Shown here in pieces: positions 1 to 7,697 of a stretch of 64,000 nt of DNA; the stretch's first letter is position 1, and every line of letters begins with the position of its first letter. Below the pieces are notes generated by a model. It had not been told where the DNA came from. It made no database searches and was given only the letters and a program-made list of their open reading frames with translations. A program made the position numbers and the translations under genes. Source of the stretch: JALZVT01 sp039029135 (GTDB lineage Bacteria > Pseudomonadota > Gammaproteobacteria > Pseudomonadales > Azotimanducaceae); the NCBI GenBank assembly GCA_039029135.1, contig JBCCGT010000004.1, positions 62,001 to 126,000 of the forward strand, written 5' to 3'.

Positions 1-248
1 CTGATGAGTTCGGTGAGCCCGTCGTGGCCGACCTCGCGCAGCCGCAGATCGTCGGTGATGACGCCGGTCACGCTGCCGCCGCCCGCCAGCACGGCGTCGG
101 CGACGATGCCCATCAGCCCGACCTTGCCGCCGCCGTACACCAGGCCCATGCCGGCCGCGGCGATGGCGCTGCCCAGCTCACGGGCCGCGTCCGCGTAAGC
201 GGGCTGCGCTCCCGCGCTGGAACCGAGATAGACGGCGACGTTGTTCAA
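1..248 (-). CDS. LOG-family (TIGR00730-like) nucleotide phosphoribohydrolase, partial
   Basis: Only the N-terminal 82 codons are present; the gene runs off the left edge. The translation starts NNVAVYLGSS and carries GLVYGGGKVGLMG, the glycine-rich nucleotide-binding signature of the LOG/lysine decarboxylase-like family, whose members hydrolyse nucleoside 5'-monophosphates such as cytokinin ribotides. The later PGGxGTxxE catalytic motif would lie outside the window. The start is a TTG at 248-246 that overlaps the TGA stop of the upstream DUF924 gene (TTGA), so the two are probably translationally coupled. The family call is fairly secure; the substrate is not visible. Confidence 0.8.
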   Translation of the reverse strand, partial: MNNVAVYLGSSAGAQPAYADAARELGSAIAAAGMGLVYGGGKVGLMGIVADAVLAGGGSVTGVITDDLRLREVGHDGLTELI

Positions 249-799
249 AAGCTGGATCCCGGCTGCGCGAGAAACTCGATTTCCTCGGGCGTCGACGGTC
301 GACCGAGCAGTTCGTTGCGGTGCGGATAGCGGCCGAAGCGTTCGATGATGGCCCGGTGCCGACGCTCGTACTCAATATTGCTGTTGATGCCGAGCGACGT
401 GAACAGGCGCGTGGCTTCGCAATGCACCGCCAGCGATTCGCTGTGCATGTAGGGCATGTATAGGAACACGCGCTGCTCGGGCGCGAGGCGCTGATCGTCG
501 CGCCGCGCGACGGCCTCCTGCGCTAACGCCAGCGCCAGCGGATCGGCGCCGAAGGCCCGGCCGTCGTCGCGATACAGATTGCGGGTGAACTGATCGAGCG
601 CAATCACCTCCGCGAGTCGCCCGCTGGCAGAGTGGCGCCAGTGAAACAGCTCGGCGCGTGCCGCGGCTTCGACGGTGGCCTCGAAGCGCGCCCGTATTTC
701 GGCGTCGATGCCCGCATCGCGGCGAAAGTGGTGCTCGGGCGTCAATTCGACGAACCAGAATCTAAGCACGTCGGCAGGCCGGGCCAGACCCCCGCTCAT
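245..799 (-). CDS. DUF924 family protein
   Basis: A 184-residue protein with the features of DUF924, a small all-helical, TPR-like cytosolic family of unknown function: an N-terminal VLRFWF, the LDQFTRNLYRD segment in the middle (about residues 67-77) and a C-terminal stretch near RYPHRNELLGRPSTPEE. The length is normal for the family. The start codon overlaps the stop of the HupE-like gene upstream (ATGA at 796-799), and its own stop overlaps the LOG-family start, so it sits in a tightly coupled leftward operon. No enzymatic role can be assigned from sequence; the neighbours do not define one. Confidence 0.85.
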   Translation of the reverse strand: MSGGLARPADVLRFWFVELTPEHHFRRDAGIDAEIRARFEATVEAAARAELFHWRHSASGRLAEVIALDQFTRNLYRDDGRAFGADPLALALAQEAVARRDDQRLAPEQRVFLYMPYMHSESLAVHCEATRLFTSLGINSNIEYERRHRAIIERFGRYPHRNELLGRPSTPEEIEFLAQPGSSF

Positions 800-1782
800 G
801 CGATCGCCGCGCCGAGCATGGGCAGCACCCGGTCAATGGTCCAGTAGACGGCCATACCGCCGATGCCGTACGCGGCGACCCGGCGCAGCGTGTCCAGGCG
901 CGAGTACCCCGCCAGCAGGCGCGCGAGCGCCGCCCACAGCGCGATGATCATGAGCTGGCCGATCTCGATGCCGACGTTGAACGCGAGCAGCGCGACGAAC
1001 AGGCCGTCGTCCGGCAGGCCGATGTCGCGCAGCGCGCCGGCGAAGCCGAAGCCGTGCAGCAGCCCGAACGCAAACGCGGCGAGCCACGGACGCTGCTTCA
1101 GGATCGACTGCTGCGGCCGCAGCACCTCCCAGGCGAGCAGCACAATCGACAGTGCGATGCCGGCCTCGACCGGGGTCTGCGACAGCCGCACCCAGCCGAG
1201 CACCGACAGCGCCAGGGTGACGCTGTGCGCGAGCGTGAAGCTGGTGACGGTAATGACGAGCGCACGCAGGTTGCCGATCAAGAGCAGCAGGCCGAGCAGA
1301 AACAGCAGATGGTCCCAGCCGGCCAGCAGGTGCTCGACGCCGAGGCGCAGGTACAGCCAACCCGAGCCGGCGCCGCCGCTGCCGAACTCGACGCGCGTGC
1401 GCTCGGGTCGTAGCAGGGTGCGCTCGGTCTCACCGGTGCTGTCCGTGAACTCGACCAAGACGTCGGTCAGCGTCCGTTCCAGGCCGCGTACCTGCAGGGC
1501 GGTCGGCTCGCAGCTCGTCGTCCAGCGCTCGATCAGCGCGTTGCCCGTGGACTCGAGGGCGACCTCCACCTTCGGGCAGTCGGGTTCCAGAATCGGTTCC
1601 AGCGGCAGCCGGCGATCGCCGAGCAGCGGCTGCTTCCAGACGACGGCGTAGCCGGGCGCCTGGGTCTCGGCGTCAGTCTGAGCGGCGAGGGCAGTGATCT
1701 GGACGAGCGCCGGCCGGATCTCGTGAGCCGCGGCGGACGCGCTGAGCGCGAGCGCAATCGCGAGCCACAGTCGCGGCTTCAT
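796..1782 (-). CDS. HupE/UreJ-like integral membrane protein
   Basis: A 328-residue protein with an N-terminal signal peptide (residues 1 to about 19, ending ASAAA), an extracytoplasmic region to about residue 140 and then six or so hydrophobic segments. The GVEHLLAGWDHLLFLLGL segment (about 149-166) and the later SFTLAHSVTL (His186) are typical of the second HupE/UreJ family, linked to metal (nickel) uptake in some relatives. The transported ion is inferred from the family only; no hydrogenase or urease genes are visible here. The start overlaps the stop of the parvulin-like gene (ATGA, 1779-1782), and the pairing with a PpiC-like gene suggests the two act together at the membrane. Confidence 0.75.
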   Translation of the reverse strand: MKPRLWLAIALALSASAAAHEIRPALVQITALAAQTDAETQAPGYAVVWKQPLLGDRRLPLEPILEPDCPKVEVALESTGNALIERWTTSCEPTALQVRGLERTLTDVLVEFTDSTGETERTLLRPERTRVEFGSGGAGSGWLYLRLGVEHLLAGWDHLLFLLGLLLLIGNLRALVITVTSFTLAHSVTLALSVLGWVRLSQTPVEAGIALSIVLLAWEVLRPQQSILKQRPWLAAFAFGLLHGFGFAGALRDIGLPDDGLFVALLAFNVGIEIGQLMIIALWAALARLLAGYSRLDTLRRVAAYGIGGMAVYWTIDRVLPMLGAAIA

Positions 1783-2576
1783 GGGCGCTTGATCCGATAC
1801 TTGGCCAGCAGCTCGTCGCGATAGGCCGCGTTGGCCGCGCTGCGGCGATCGCTCAGCAGATCGTTCGCGACCCGCGCCTTGATCGCCTCGAGTTCGGGTA
1901 CATAGCTGTCAGCCCGGCCGCTGATGTAGACGAGATGCTGGCCGTAGGCCGACGCCACCGGCTGGCTCCAACGTAGCGGCCGCACGCCGGGCAGGGCGGC
2001 CGCGAAGTCGCGACCGAAGGTGCCGGCGATGTCGCGCTCGCTGCGATCGACGAAGCTCGATTGCAGCATGAACGGATCGCCCACCGGATCGCTCTCTCGG
2101 GCTGTGGCCGCGGCGAGCGCATCCTCTGCATCCTGCACGGGGTTGGCGCGGCGATCGCGGCTGAAGTAGACGTGACGGAAGCTGAAGGTCTCAGGGACGC
2201 GGTACTTCTCGCGATTGTCTTCGAAGTACGCGGCGAGTTCGTCGTCGCTCGGCTGCGCGGCCGTGGCGCGATCCTCGGTGAGGAACGTCAGCTTCTGTAC
2301 CAGGCGCCGGCGGATGATCGTGTCGTTGTGATCGAGACTGAGTCGCTTGGCCTCGCGGAAGTAGACCTCTTCCTCGATGAACTGATCGATCAGGCCGGCG
2401 AGTTCCGATTCGCTCGGCGCGCGTCCGGTCTGGGTTTGCCACTGGGCCTTCAGCCGATCGATGTCCGCCAGACGCACGTCGATCTCGCGATCCCTGTCGC
2501 GGCCGATGCCGTCGAGCCAGAACAGCCCGACGCCGAGAAGCAGGAAGATCCACAGTGGCTCGCGCAGCCAGCTCAT
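1779..2576 (-). CDS. Membrane-anchored PpiC/parvulin-like peptidyl-prolyl isomerase
   Basis: A 265-residue protein with one N-terminal transmembrane anchor (about residues 7-22), a charged helical segment like the N-domain of SurA/PpiD (QFIEEEVYFREAKRL), and a parvulin-type region from about residue 105 to 235. The parvulin signature is degenerate: the FSFRHVYFSRD strand is recognisable, but the usual GGxLG turn is replaced by GTFGRDFAAALPG. It may therefore be a periplasmic chaperone with weak or no isomerase activity. It overlaps the HupE-like gene by four bases and follows an acyl-CoA dehydrogenase gene by 26 bases, so it is co-transcribed with both by position. Confidence 0.75.
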   Translation of the reverse strand: MSWLREPLWIFLLLGVGLFWLDGIGRDRDREIDVRLADIDRLKAQWQTQTGRAPSESELAGLIDQFIEEEVYFREAKRLSLDHNDTIIRRRLVQKLTFLTEDRATAAQPSDDELAAYFEDNREKYRVPETFSFRHVYFSRDRRANPVQDAEDALAAATARESDPVGDPFMLQSSFVDRSERDIAGTFGRDFAAALPGVRPLRWSQPVASAYGQHLVYISGRADSYVPELEAIKARVANDLLSDRRSAANAAYRDELLAKYRIKRP

Positions 2577-2602
2577 GCGTTTGTCCCGTTGCCGGCCGGC
2601 AT

Positions 2603-3727
2603 TCAGGCGGCGAACTGCTGCAGATGAAAGTCCGCGTCGCCGAACTGTTGGTCGATGACTAGCAGGCGCTTGAAGTAGTGGCCGACGCGCAGCTCTTCGG
2701 TCATGCCCATGCCGCCGTGCAGCTGTACCGCGTTCTCGCCGATGAAGGTGCCAGTCTTGCCGACCAGATGCTTGAGCGCGTGGATCGTGCGCTGCGCGGT
2801 GGGCGCGTGCTGGGCGGCTTCGAGCGTCGCGCGGTACAGCAGCGACTTGACCTGCTCGTACTCCATGAACATCTCGACGAGGCGATGCTGCACGACCTGA
2901 AAGTCAGACAGCGGATGGTCGAACTGTTCGCGCTCCTGGGTGTAGGCGACCGTGTCCTTGTACAGGATCTCCATCGCGCCCACGGCCTCCGCGGCGATCG
3001 CGAGTATGCCGTCGTCGATAACAGCCGAGAGCAGGGCGTGGCCGTCGTCGACCGCGCCGATGACACTGTCGCGATCCACCTTCACGCCGTCGAAGCTGAT
3101 CTCGGACGCGCGCAGCCCGTCGACCGTGGGGAAGTCATCACGCGTGACGCCGGCGGCATTCGCCGGCACCAGGAACAGGGTGATGCCCTGCGTGTCGATC
3201 TGGCCGCCGCTCGTGCGCGCGCTGACGACGAACGCGCTCGCGCTGGCCGCGTTCGGCACCATCGACTTGTGGCCGCTGATGACGAAACCGTCGCCCTCGG
3301 CCCGGGCCGTCGTCGTCACGTCGTGCAGGTCGAAGCGCGCCTGCTCTTCGGCGTAGGCCAGCGTGAGCTGCTGGCTGCCGTCAATCACGCCGGGCAGCAC
3401 CGTCGATCGTTGTGTCGCGCTGCCGCCGCGACGCAGGGCGCCGCCGCCGAGCACGACGCTGGCGAGGAAGGGTTCCAGCACGAGGCCGCGACCGAACTGC
3501 TCCATCACGACCATGGTGTCTACGGCGTCGCCGCCGAAGCCGCCGTCGCTCTCCGCGAACGGCAGGCCAAGCCAGCCAAGCTCGGCCATCTGCTGCCAGT
3601 GCTGTTCCGAGAATCCCTGCTTGGATGCGGCCAGGCTCTGGCGCGCCTCCAGGTCGTAGTTGTCCTGCACAAAGCGCTCGAGCGAGTCGCGCACGAGTTG
3701 CTGCTCCTGGGTCAGTTCAAAGTCCAT
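2603..3727 (-). CDS. Acyl-CoA dehydrogenase, smaller subunit type
   Basis: A 374-residue flavoenzyme of the acyl-CoA dehydrogenase fold: helical N-terminal domain (MDFELTQEQQLVRDSLERF), beta domain around residues 120-230 and C-terminal helical domain with QLHGGMGMTEEL near residue 340. It would oxidise an acyl-CoA to the 2,3-enoyl-CoA and pass electrons to ETF. The start ATG is preceded by AGAGGA at good spacing. Its partner, another acyl-CoA dehydrogenase, ends 51 bases upstream. Adjacent, unequal dehydrogenase genes like these often form alpha2-beta2 enzymes in steroid or other ring/side-chain catabolism; that is inference. The substrate cannot be read from sequence. Confidence 0.9.
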   Translation of the reverse strand: MDFELTQEQQLVRDSLERFVQDNYDLEARQSLAASKQGFSEQHWQQMAELGWLGLPFAESDGGFGGDAVDTMVVMEQFGRGLVLEPFLASVVLGGGALRRGGSATQRSTVLPGVIDGSQQLTLAYAEEQARFDLHDVTTTARAEGDGFVISGHKSMVPNAASASAFVVSARTSGGQIDTQGITLFLVPANAAGVTRDDFPTVDGLRASEISFDGVKVDRDSVIGAVDDGHALLSAVIDDGILAIAAEAVGAMEILYKDTVAYTQEREQFDHPLSDFQVVQHRLVEMFMEYEQVKSLLYRATLEAAQHAPTAQRTIHALKHLVGKTGTFIGENAVQLHGGMGMTEELRVGHYFKRLLVIDQQFGDADFHLQQFAA

Positions 3728-3778
3728 CGAGTCCTCTTGTCCAATTTGCCTCTGCTGCCGCCCACGGTGTCCGCGCGG

Positions 3779-4951
3779 CTATCGCTTCGCCTGCTGCTTC
3801 AGGCCGAGCACGTTTTTCGCGATCACGTCTTTCTGCACCTCGCTGGCGCCGCCATAGATCGTGTAGGCGCGGCTGGCGAGATAGCCCTGCATGCCGCCGC
3901 GGGCGAACTTCGGCCCGGGCTGGGTAACGCCCCAGGCTGCGGAGTAGATGCCCCCAGCCTCGACGGTCAGCTTCTGTATGCGCTGCTGAATCTCCGTTCC
4001 CTTGAGCTTGAGGATCGACGACTCCGGCCCCGGGTCCGACCCGGCCTGCGCGGTGGCGAGCGAGCGCAGCTCCGTGAACTCCAGCGCCAGCAGATCGGCC
4101 TCAAGCGCCGCGACCTTGGTCTTGAACGCGGGCTCATCCAACAGCGATCCGTTGCCGCGCTTGACGCTGCGCGCTTTGTCCTTGAGGGCCTCCAGCGCCA
4201 CGATCGAGCGCGAGATGCCCGCGATGCCGGTGCGCTCGTGCTGCAGCAGACCCTTGGCGTAGGTCCAGCCCTGGCCTTCCTCGCCGACGCGATTCTCGAC
4301 GGGGACCAGCACGTCGGTGAAGTGCACCATGTTGACCGTGTGGGCACCGCCCAGGGTGATGATCGGCTTCACCTCGACGCCTTGCTGTTTCATTGGGATC
4401 AGCAGGAAGGTAATGCCCTGTTGCTTGATACCGCTGTCGTCGGTGCGGGTGAGGCAGAAGATCCAATCTGCGAGATGCGCGATCGTGGTCCAGATCTTGG
4501 TGCCGTTCACCAGGTAGTGCTTGCCGTCTTCCGTGAGTTCGGCCTTGGTCTTCAGCGCGGCCAGATCGGAGCCGGCGCCGGGTTCGGAGTAGCCCTGGCA
4601 CCAGTTCACCGTCCGCGCGCGAATGGCAGGCAGGAAGCGCTCGCGCTGTTCGTCGTTGCCGTAGTGCATGAGCACCGGCGCGAGCATGCCCGGACCGAAG
4701 GGAGCGTCCACCGGCGGGCCGCCGCGGGCCGTCTCCTGCTCCCAGATGAAGTGCTGGGTGGGCGTCCAGCCGGGGCCGCCGAATTCTACGGGCCACTTGG
4801 GTACGTCCCAGCCGCCCTTGTCTTTGGCGCGCTGAAACCACTCCAGGCGCCAGGTGAAGTAGTCGCCCTTGCCGGGAAACTTGTTGTCGTCGAGAAACGC
4901 GCGTACCTCGGCGCGGAACGCCTCGTCCTCGGTCGACAGTTCGATGTCCAT
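3779..4951 (-). CDS. Acyl-CoA dehydrogenase
   Basis: A 390-residue acyl-CoA dehydrogenase starting MDIELSTEDEAFRAEVRAFL, with the flavin-contacting YSEPGAGSDLAALKT region at about 120-140, the TKIWTTIAHLADW strand and a C-terminal IYGGASEVQKDVIAKNVLGL. The residue that is the catalytic Glu in medium-chain enzymes (YEGT) is Gly here (YGGA), so the base must lie elsewhere, as in the IYGGTSE-type enzymes of steroid and branched-acyl catabolism. It is the first gene of the leftward run and is divergent from an enoyl-CoA hydratase gene. The two beta-oxidation directions share a 131-base intergenic region, which suggests coordinated control. Confidence 0.9.
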   Translation of the reverse strand: MDIELSTEDEAFRAEVRAFLDDNKFPGKGDYFTWRLEWFQRAKDKGGWDVPKWPVEFGGPGWTPTQHFIWEQETARGGPPVDAPFGPGMLAPVLMHYGNDEQRERFLPAIRARTVNWCQGYSEPGAGSDLAALKTKAELTEDGKHYLVNGTKIWTTIAHLADWIFCLTRTDDSGIKQQGITFLLIPMKQQGVEVKPIITLGGAHTVNMVHFTDVLVPVENRVGEEGQGWTYAKGLLQHERTGIAGISRSIVALEALKDKARSVKRGNGSLLDEPAFKTKVAALEADLLALEFTELRSLATAQAGSDPGPESSILKLKGTEIQQRIQKLTVEAGGIYSAAWGVTQPGPKFARGGMQGYLASRAYTIYGGASEVQKDVIAKNVLGLKQQAKR

Positions 4952-5082
4952 GGATGCCTCGCTGCGCTGATGCTCGGAAAGTGGGTGTTGAGCCGGCCGG
5001 CAAGAATACCACCGCGGCGCTCCCGGCAGAGCCTGTCTTGGTATGCTGAGCGGTCAGTTTTTTGGGTGTGAAGGGGTACGCC
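4952..5082. promoter_or_regulatory. Divergent promoter region between acyl-CoA dehydrogenase and enoyl-CoA hydratase operons
   Basis: This 131-base spacer separates two divergently transcribed fatty-acid-type operons, so at least two promoters should lie here. The right edge holds AAGGGG at 5071-5076, a good ribosome binding site for the ATG at 5083. The left gene has GAGG about seven bases before its ATG. I see no convincing palindromic operator and no dedicated regulator gene next to it. Confidence 0.35.
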
Positions 5083-5877
5083 ATGGGTTTTGAAACGCTG
5101 CTGGTCGAGCGCGTCGGCGATGTCGCCGAGGTGACGCTCAATCGGCCGGAATCGATGAACGCGATGGATCCGCAGATGGCGAAGGACCTGTCCCAGCTCG
5201 CCATCGACTGCGACACCGATCCGGGTGTGCGCGCGGTCCTGCTGACCGGCGCCGGCCGCATGTTCTGCGCCGGGGGCGATCTGAAGGGTTTTGCGGAGCA
5301 GGCCAACATTCGCGCCGCGCTGCTCGGGATGGCGGGGGACCTGCACCTGGGCATCTCGCGCCTGACCCGGATGAACGCCCCGGTGATCGCGGCCATCAAC
5401 GGCACCGCGGCCGGTGCGGGCTTTAGCCTCGCCATGGCCGCAGATCTGGCCATCGCGGCCGACAACGCGGTCTTCACGATGGCCTATACCCGCGCGGGGC
5501 TGTCGCCCGACGGCAGCTCGACCTTCTTCATGCCGCGGCGCATCGGCGATCGCCGGGCGCGTGAGCTGATGTTGACCAACCGGGTGCTGAGCGCACAGGA
5601 GGCGCTCGACTGGGGCATCGTTAACCGGGTGGTGCCCGGCGACCAACTAATGGAGTCCGCGCGCGAACTCGCCGCCGAACTCGCGGCGGGTCCCACCGCC
5701 GCGTTTGGTTCGGTGAAAACCCTGCTGAATGCCAGCTTCGACAACGGCCTGGAGGCGCAGATGGAGCTCGAGTCTCGCGCGATCGCCGCGATGGGGGCCT
5801 CCGCCGACGGTCAGGAAGGCATCCACGCGTTCGTCGAGAAGCGCAAACCCAACTTCACCGGAGGTGCCGACGCATGA
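5083..5877 (+). CDS. Enoyl-CoA hydratase/isomerase family protein
   Basis: A 264-residue crotonase-fold protein: VTLNRPESMNAMD near the N-terminus, the GAGRMFCAGGDLKGF oxyanion-hole segment at about 63-77, and INGTAAGAGFSLAMAADLAIAA at about 105-126. In the second half ITHARAGLSPDGSSTFFLPR is recognisable as AYTRAGLSPDG. It should hydrate, or isomerise, an enoyl-CoA made by the divergent dehydrogenases. The usual hydratase Glu pair is not obvious (GLSPDGSS where many have GLxPExGG), so isomerase or another crotonase reaction is possible. I chose the ATG at 5083 because AAGGGG precedes it; a TTG at 5062 is in frame but lacks a site. Its stop overlaps the dehalogenase start. Confidence 0.88.
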   Translation: MGFETLLVERVGDVAEVTLNRPESMNAMDPQMAKDLSQLAIDCDTDPGVRAVLLTGAGRMFCAGGDLKGFAEQANIRAALLGMAGDLHLGISRLTRMNAPVIAAINGTAAGAGFSLAMAADLAIAADNAVFTMAYTRAGLSPDGSSTFFMPRRIGDRRARELMLTNRVLSAQEALDWGIVNRVVPGDQLMESARELAAELAAGPTAAFGSVKTLLNASFDNGLEAQMELESRAIAAMGASADGQEGIHAFVEKRKPNFTGGADA

Positions 5878-6764
5878 GCGATTCCACAGCCCCAGCCAAC
5901 TGGCCGGAAAAAAAGTTCGTCGAGGTTAACGGCAAGCGCATGGCCTACGTCGAGATGGGGTCGGGCGATCCCATCGTGTTTCAGCACGGCAACCCGACGT
6001 CCAGCTATCTGTGGCGCAACATCATGCCGCAGGTCGCGGATCTGGGCCGCTGCATCGCAGTGGATCTCATCGGCATGGGCGATTCCGACAAGCTGGACGA
6101 CTCCGGTCCGGACCGCTATCGGTTCGTCGAGCATCGCGAGTATCTGGACGCCGCCTGGGCGGCGCTGGGTATCGAGCGCAACGTCACCCTCGTGATCCAC
6201 GACTGGGGGAGCGCGCTCGGCTTTCACTGGGCGCATCGTTTCCCCGAGCGGGTGAAGGGCATCTGCTACATGGAGGCGATCGTCGCGCCGTTCCCGAGCT
6301 GGGACACGTTCTCGCCAGCGGCGGCGCCGGTGTTTCAGGGTTTTCGATCGCCCGCAGGCGAAGAGATGGTGCTGGAGAAGAATGTCTTCGTCGAGCGTGT
6401 CCTGCCGGGCTCGATCATGCGCGAACTCAGCGAATCAGAAATGGCGGCCTATCGCGCGCCGTTTCTGAATGCGGGCGAGGACCGACGGCCCACGCTGACC
6501 TGGCCGCGCCAGATCCCCATCGGCGGCGAGCCGGCGGACGTCACCGAGATCGCCCAGGCGTACTACGACTGGCTCTTAACCAGCGACGTGCCCAAGCTGT
6601 TTGTTAACGCGGAACCGGGTGCGATTCTCGCGGGCGACATGCGCGCGACCGCGCGCCGCCTGCCGAATCAGACCGAGGTGACCGTCGCGGGCAGCCACTT
6701 CATACAGGAAGATTCCGCGGACGACATCGGCGCGGCGCTGAGGAACTGGCTGACCGGGCTATAG
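5874..6764 (+). CDS. dhaA: Haloalkane dehalogenase, subfamily II (DhaA/LinB-like)
   Basis: A 296-residue alpha/beta hydrolase with every hallmark of a haloalkane dehalogenase: the oxyanion/halide motif FQHGNPTSSYLWRN (Asn40), the nucleophile motif VIHDWGSALG (Asp110, with halide-binding Trp111), the catalytic acid in CYMEAI (Glu134) and the catalytic His275 in AGSHFIQED. This Asp-Glu-His arrangement with Asn and Trp as halide ligands is that of subfamily II (LinB, DhaA). It would convert haloalkanes to alcohol plus halide in the cytosol without cofactor. The natural substrate cannot be predicted. ATGA overlap with the enoyl-CoA hydratase implies coupled translation. The 3' end overlaps the convergent transporter gene by six bases. 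Confidence 0.92.
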   Translation: MSDSTAPANWPEKKFVEVNGKRMAYVEMGSGDPIVFQHGNPTSSYLWRNIMPQVADLGRCIAVDLIGMGDSDKLDDSGPDRYRFVEHREYLDAAWAALGIERNVTLVIHDWGSALGFHWAHRFPERVKGICYMEAIVAPFPSWDTFSPAAAPVFQGFRSPAGEEMVLEKNVFVERVLPGSIMRELSESEMAAYRAPFLNAGEDRRPTLTWPRQIPIGGEPADVTEIAQAYYDWLLTSDVPKLFVNAEPGAILAGDMRATARRLPNQTEVTVAGSHFIQEDSADDIGAALRNWLTGL

Positions 6765-7667
6765 CGATGTTCGCGGCTGGGGCTCACGCGCGTTCCACGC
6801 GAGGCCGGCGACGATCACAACCAGGCCCAGCACGGTGGTGAGCTTCACCCCCTCGCCGAGCACGCTGTGGATCAGCCCGAGCGACAGGAACGGCGACAGA
6901 AAGATGAGCTGGCCGAGCAGCGCCGCGCGCTTGGTGCGCCGCAGTGCGGCCTGCCAGAGCAGAAAGGCGATGCCCATCTCGCACAGCCCGACCCAGCCCG
7001 CGATGGCGAGTCCGCGCGGTGTCAGTTCCGGCCAGCCGCTGGTGAGGTAACAGGCGCCGATCAACAGCGGACAGGCCGTCGCGAAGCCGATGCACATCGT
7101 CACGATCGGATCGCTGGTGGTGCGCGCGTCGAGCAGCCAGTAGCTCGCCCAGATCAGCGTGCTGCCCAGTGCGAGCGCGATCCCCAACCAGGACAGCGCC
7201 GCGAAGCTGGCGCTCCATGGGGCGAGGATGATGAGCACGCCGCAATAGCTGATGCCGATGCCCAGCAGTCGCGCCGCGCCCAGCGGCTGGCGCAGCAGCG
7301 GCACCGCCAGCAGCGCGAGCGTGATCGACCAGGTGTAGTTCAGGGGCTGGGCGATCTGGGCGGGCAGCCGGTCGTAGGCCGCGAACAGGACGAGGTAGTA
7401 GGCAAGGGGATTCAATAGCCCGAGCAGCGCGGCGCGGCGGGCGCCGGGGCCGTCAATAATGGGCCCCAAACCGTGCGCGGTGCCCGCGGCCCTGCCGTCC
7501 AGCCGTCCTGTCGCGAACGCGATGATGAGAAAAAACGCGGTCGCGATGGTCACCGCGAGCGTCAGGAGCTGCAGCGGGTCGAACACCTCAAGCCCCAGCT
7601 TGAAGGCGGTCGCGACGGTCGACCAGAGCAGCACCGCGCCCAGAGCGAGTACGATGTCGGTGGCCAT
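6759..7667 (-). CDS. EamA/DMT-family transporter
   Basis: A 302-residue membrane protein with about ten hydrophobic segments in two EamA halves (roughly 1-140 and 150-295), typical of drug/metabolite transporters that exchange small molecules across the inner membrane. Conserved points include the LLWSTVATAFKLGL first helix and PLNYTWSITLALLAVPLLRQPLG in the first half. I placed the start at ATG 7667, preceded by GAGG at seven bases; a longer in-frame ATG at 7727 would add 20 residues that look non-coding. It is divergent from the NUDIX gene with about 30 bases between and convergent with the dehalogenase. Substrate unknown. Confidence 0.87.
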   Translation of the reverse strand: MATDIVLALGAVLLWSTVATAFKLGLEVFDPLQLLTLAVTIATAFFLIIAFATGRLDGRAAGTAHGLGPIIDGPGARRAALLGLLNPLAYYLVLFAAYDRLPAQIAQPLNYTWSITLALLAVPLLRQPLGAARLLGIGISYCGVLIILAPWSASFAALSWLGIALALGSTLIWASYWLLDARTTSDPIVTMCIGFATACPLLIGACYLTSGWPELTPRGLAIAGWVGLCEMGIAFLLWQAALRRTKRAALLGQLIFLSPFLSLGLIHSVLGEGVKLTTVLGLVVIVAGLAWNAREPQPRTSL

Positions 7668-7697
7668 GAAACAACCTCGCAGGCGGAAACGACTCAA

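Noticed and set aside
2678..5071. A very long open frame (797 codons) on the plus strand
   Set aside because: It is antisense to the two acyl-CoA dehydrogenases; its translation is rich in Arg, Ala, His and Val with no domain, as expected for a mirror frame in GC-rich DNA.
4134..5477. A 447-codon minus-strand frame across the dehydrogenase and hydratase genes
   Set aside because: It is out of frame with the dehydrogenase and antisense to the hydratase; composition is Arg/Ala/Pro-rich without motifs.
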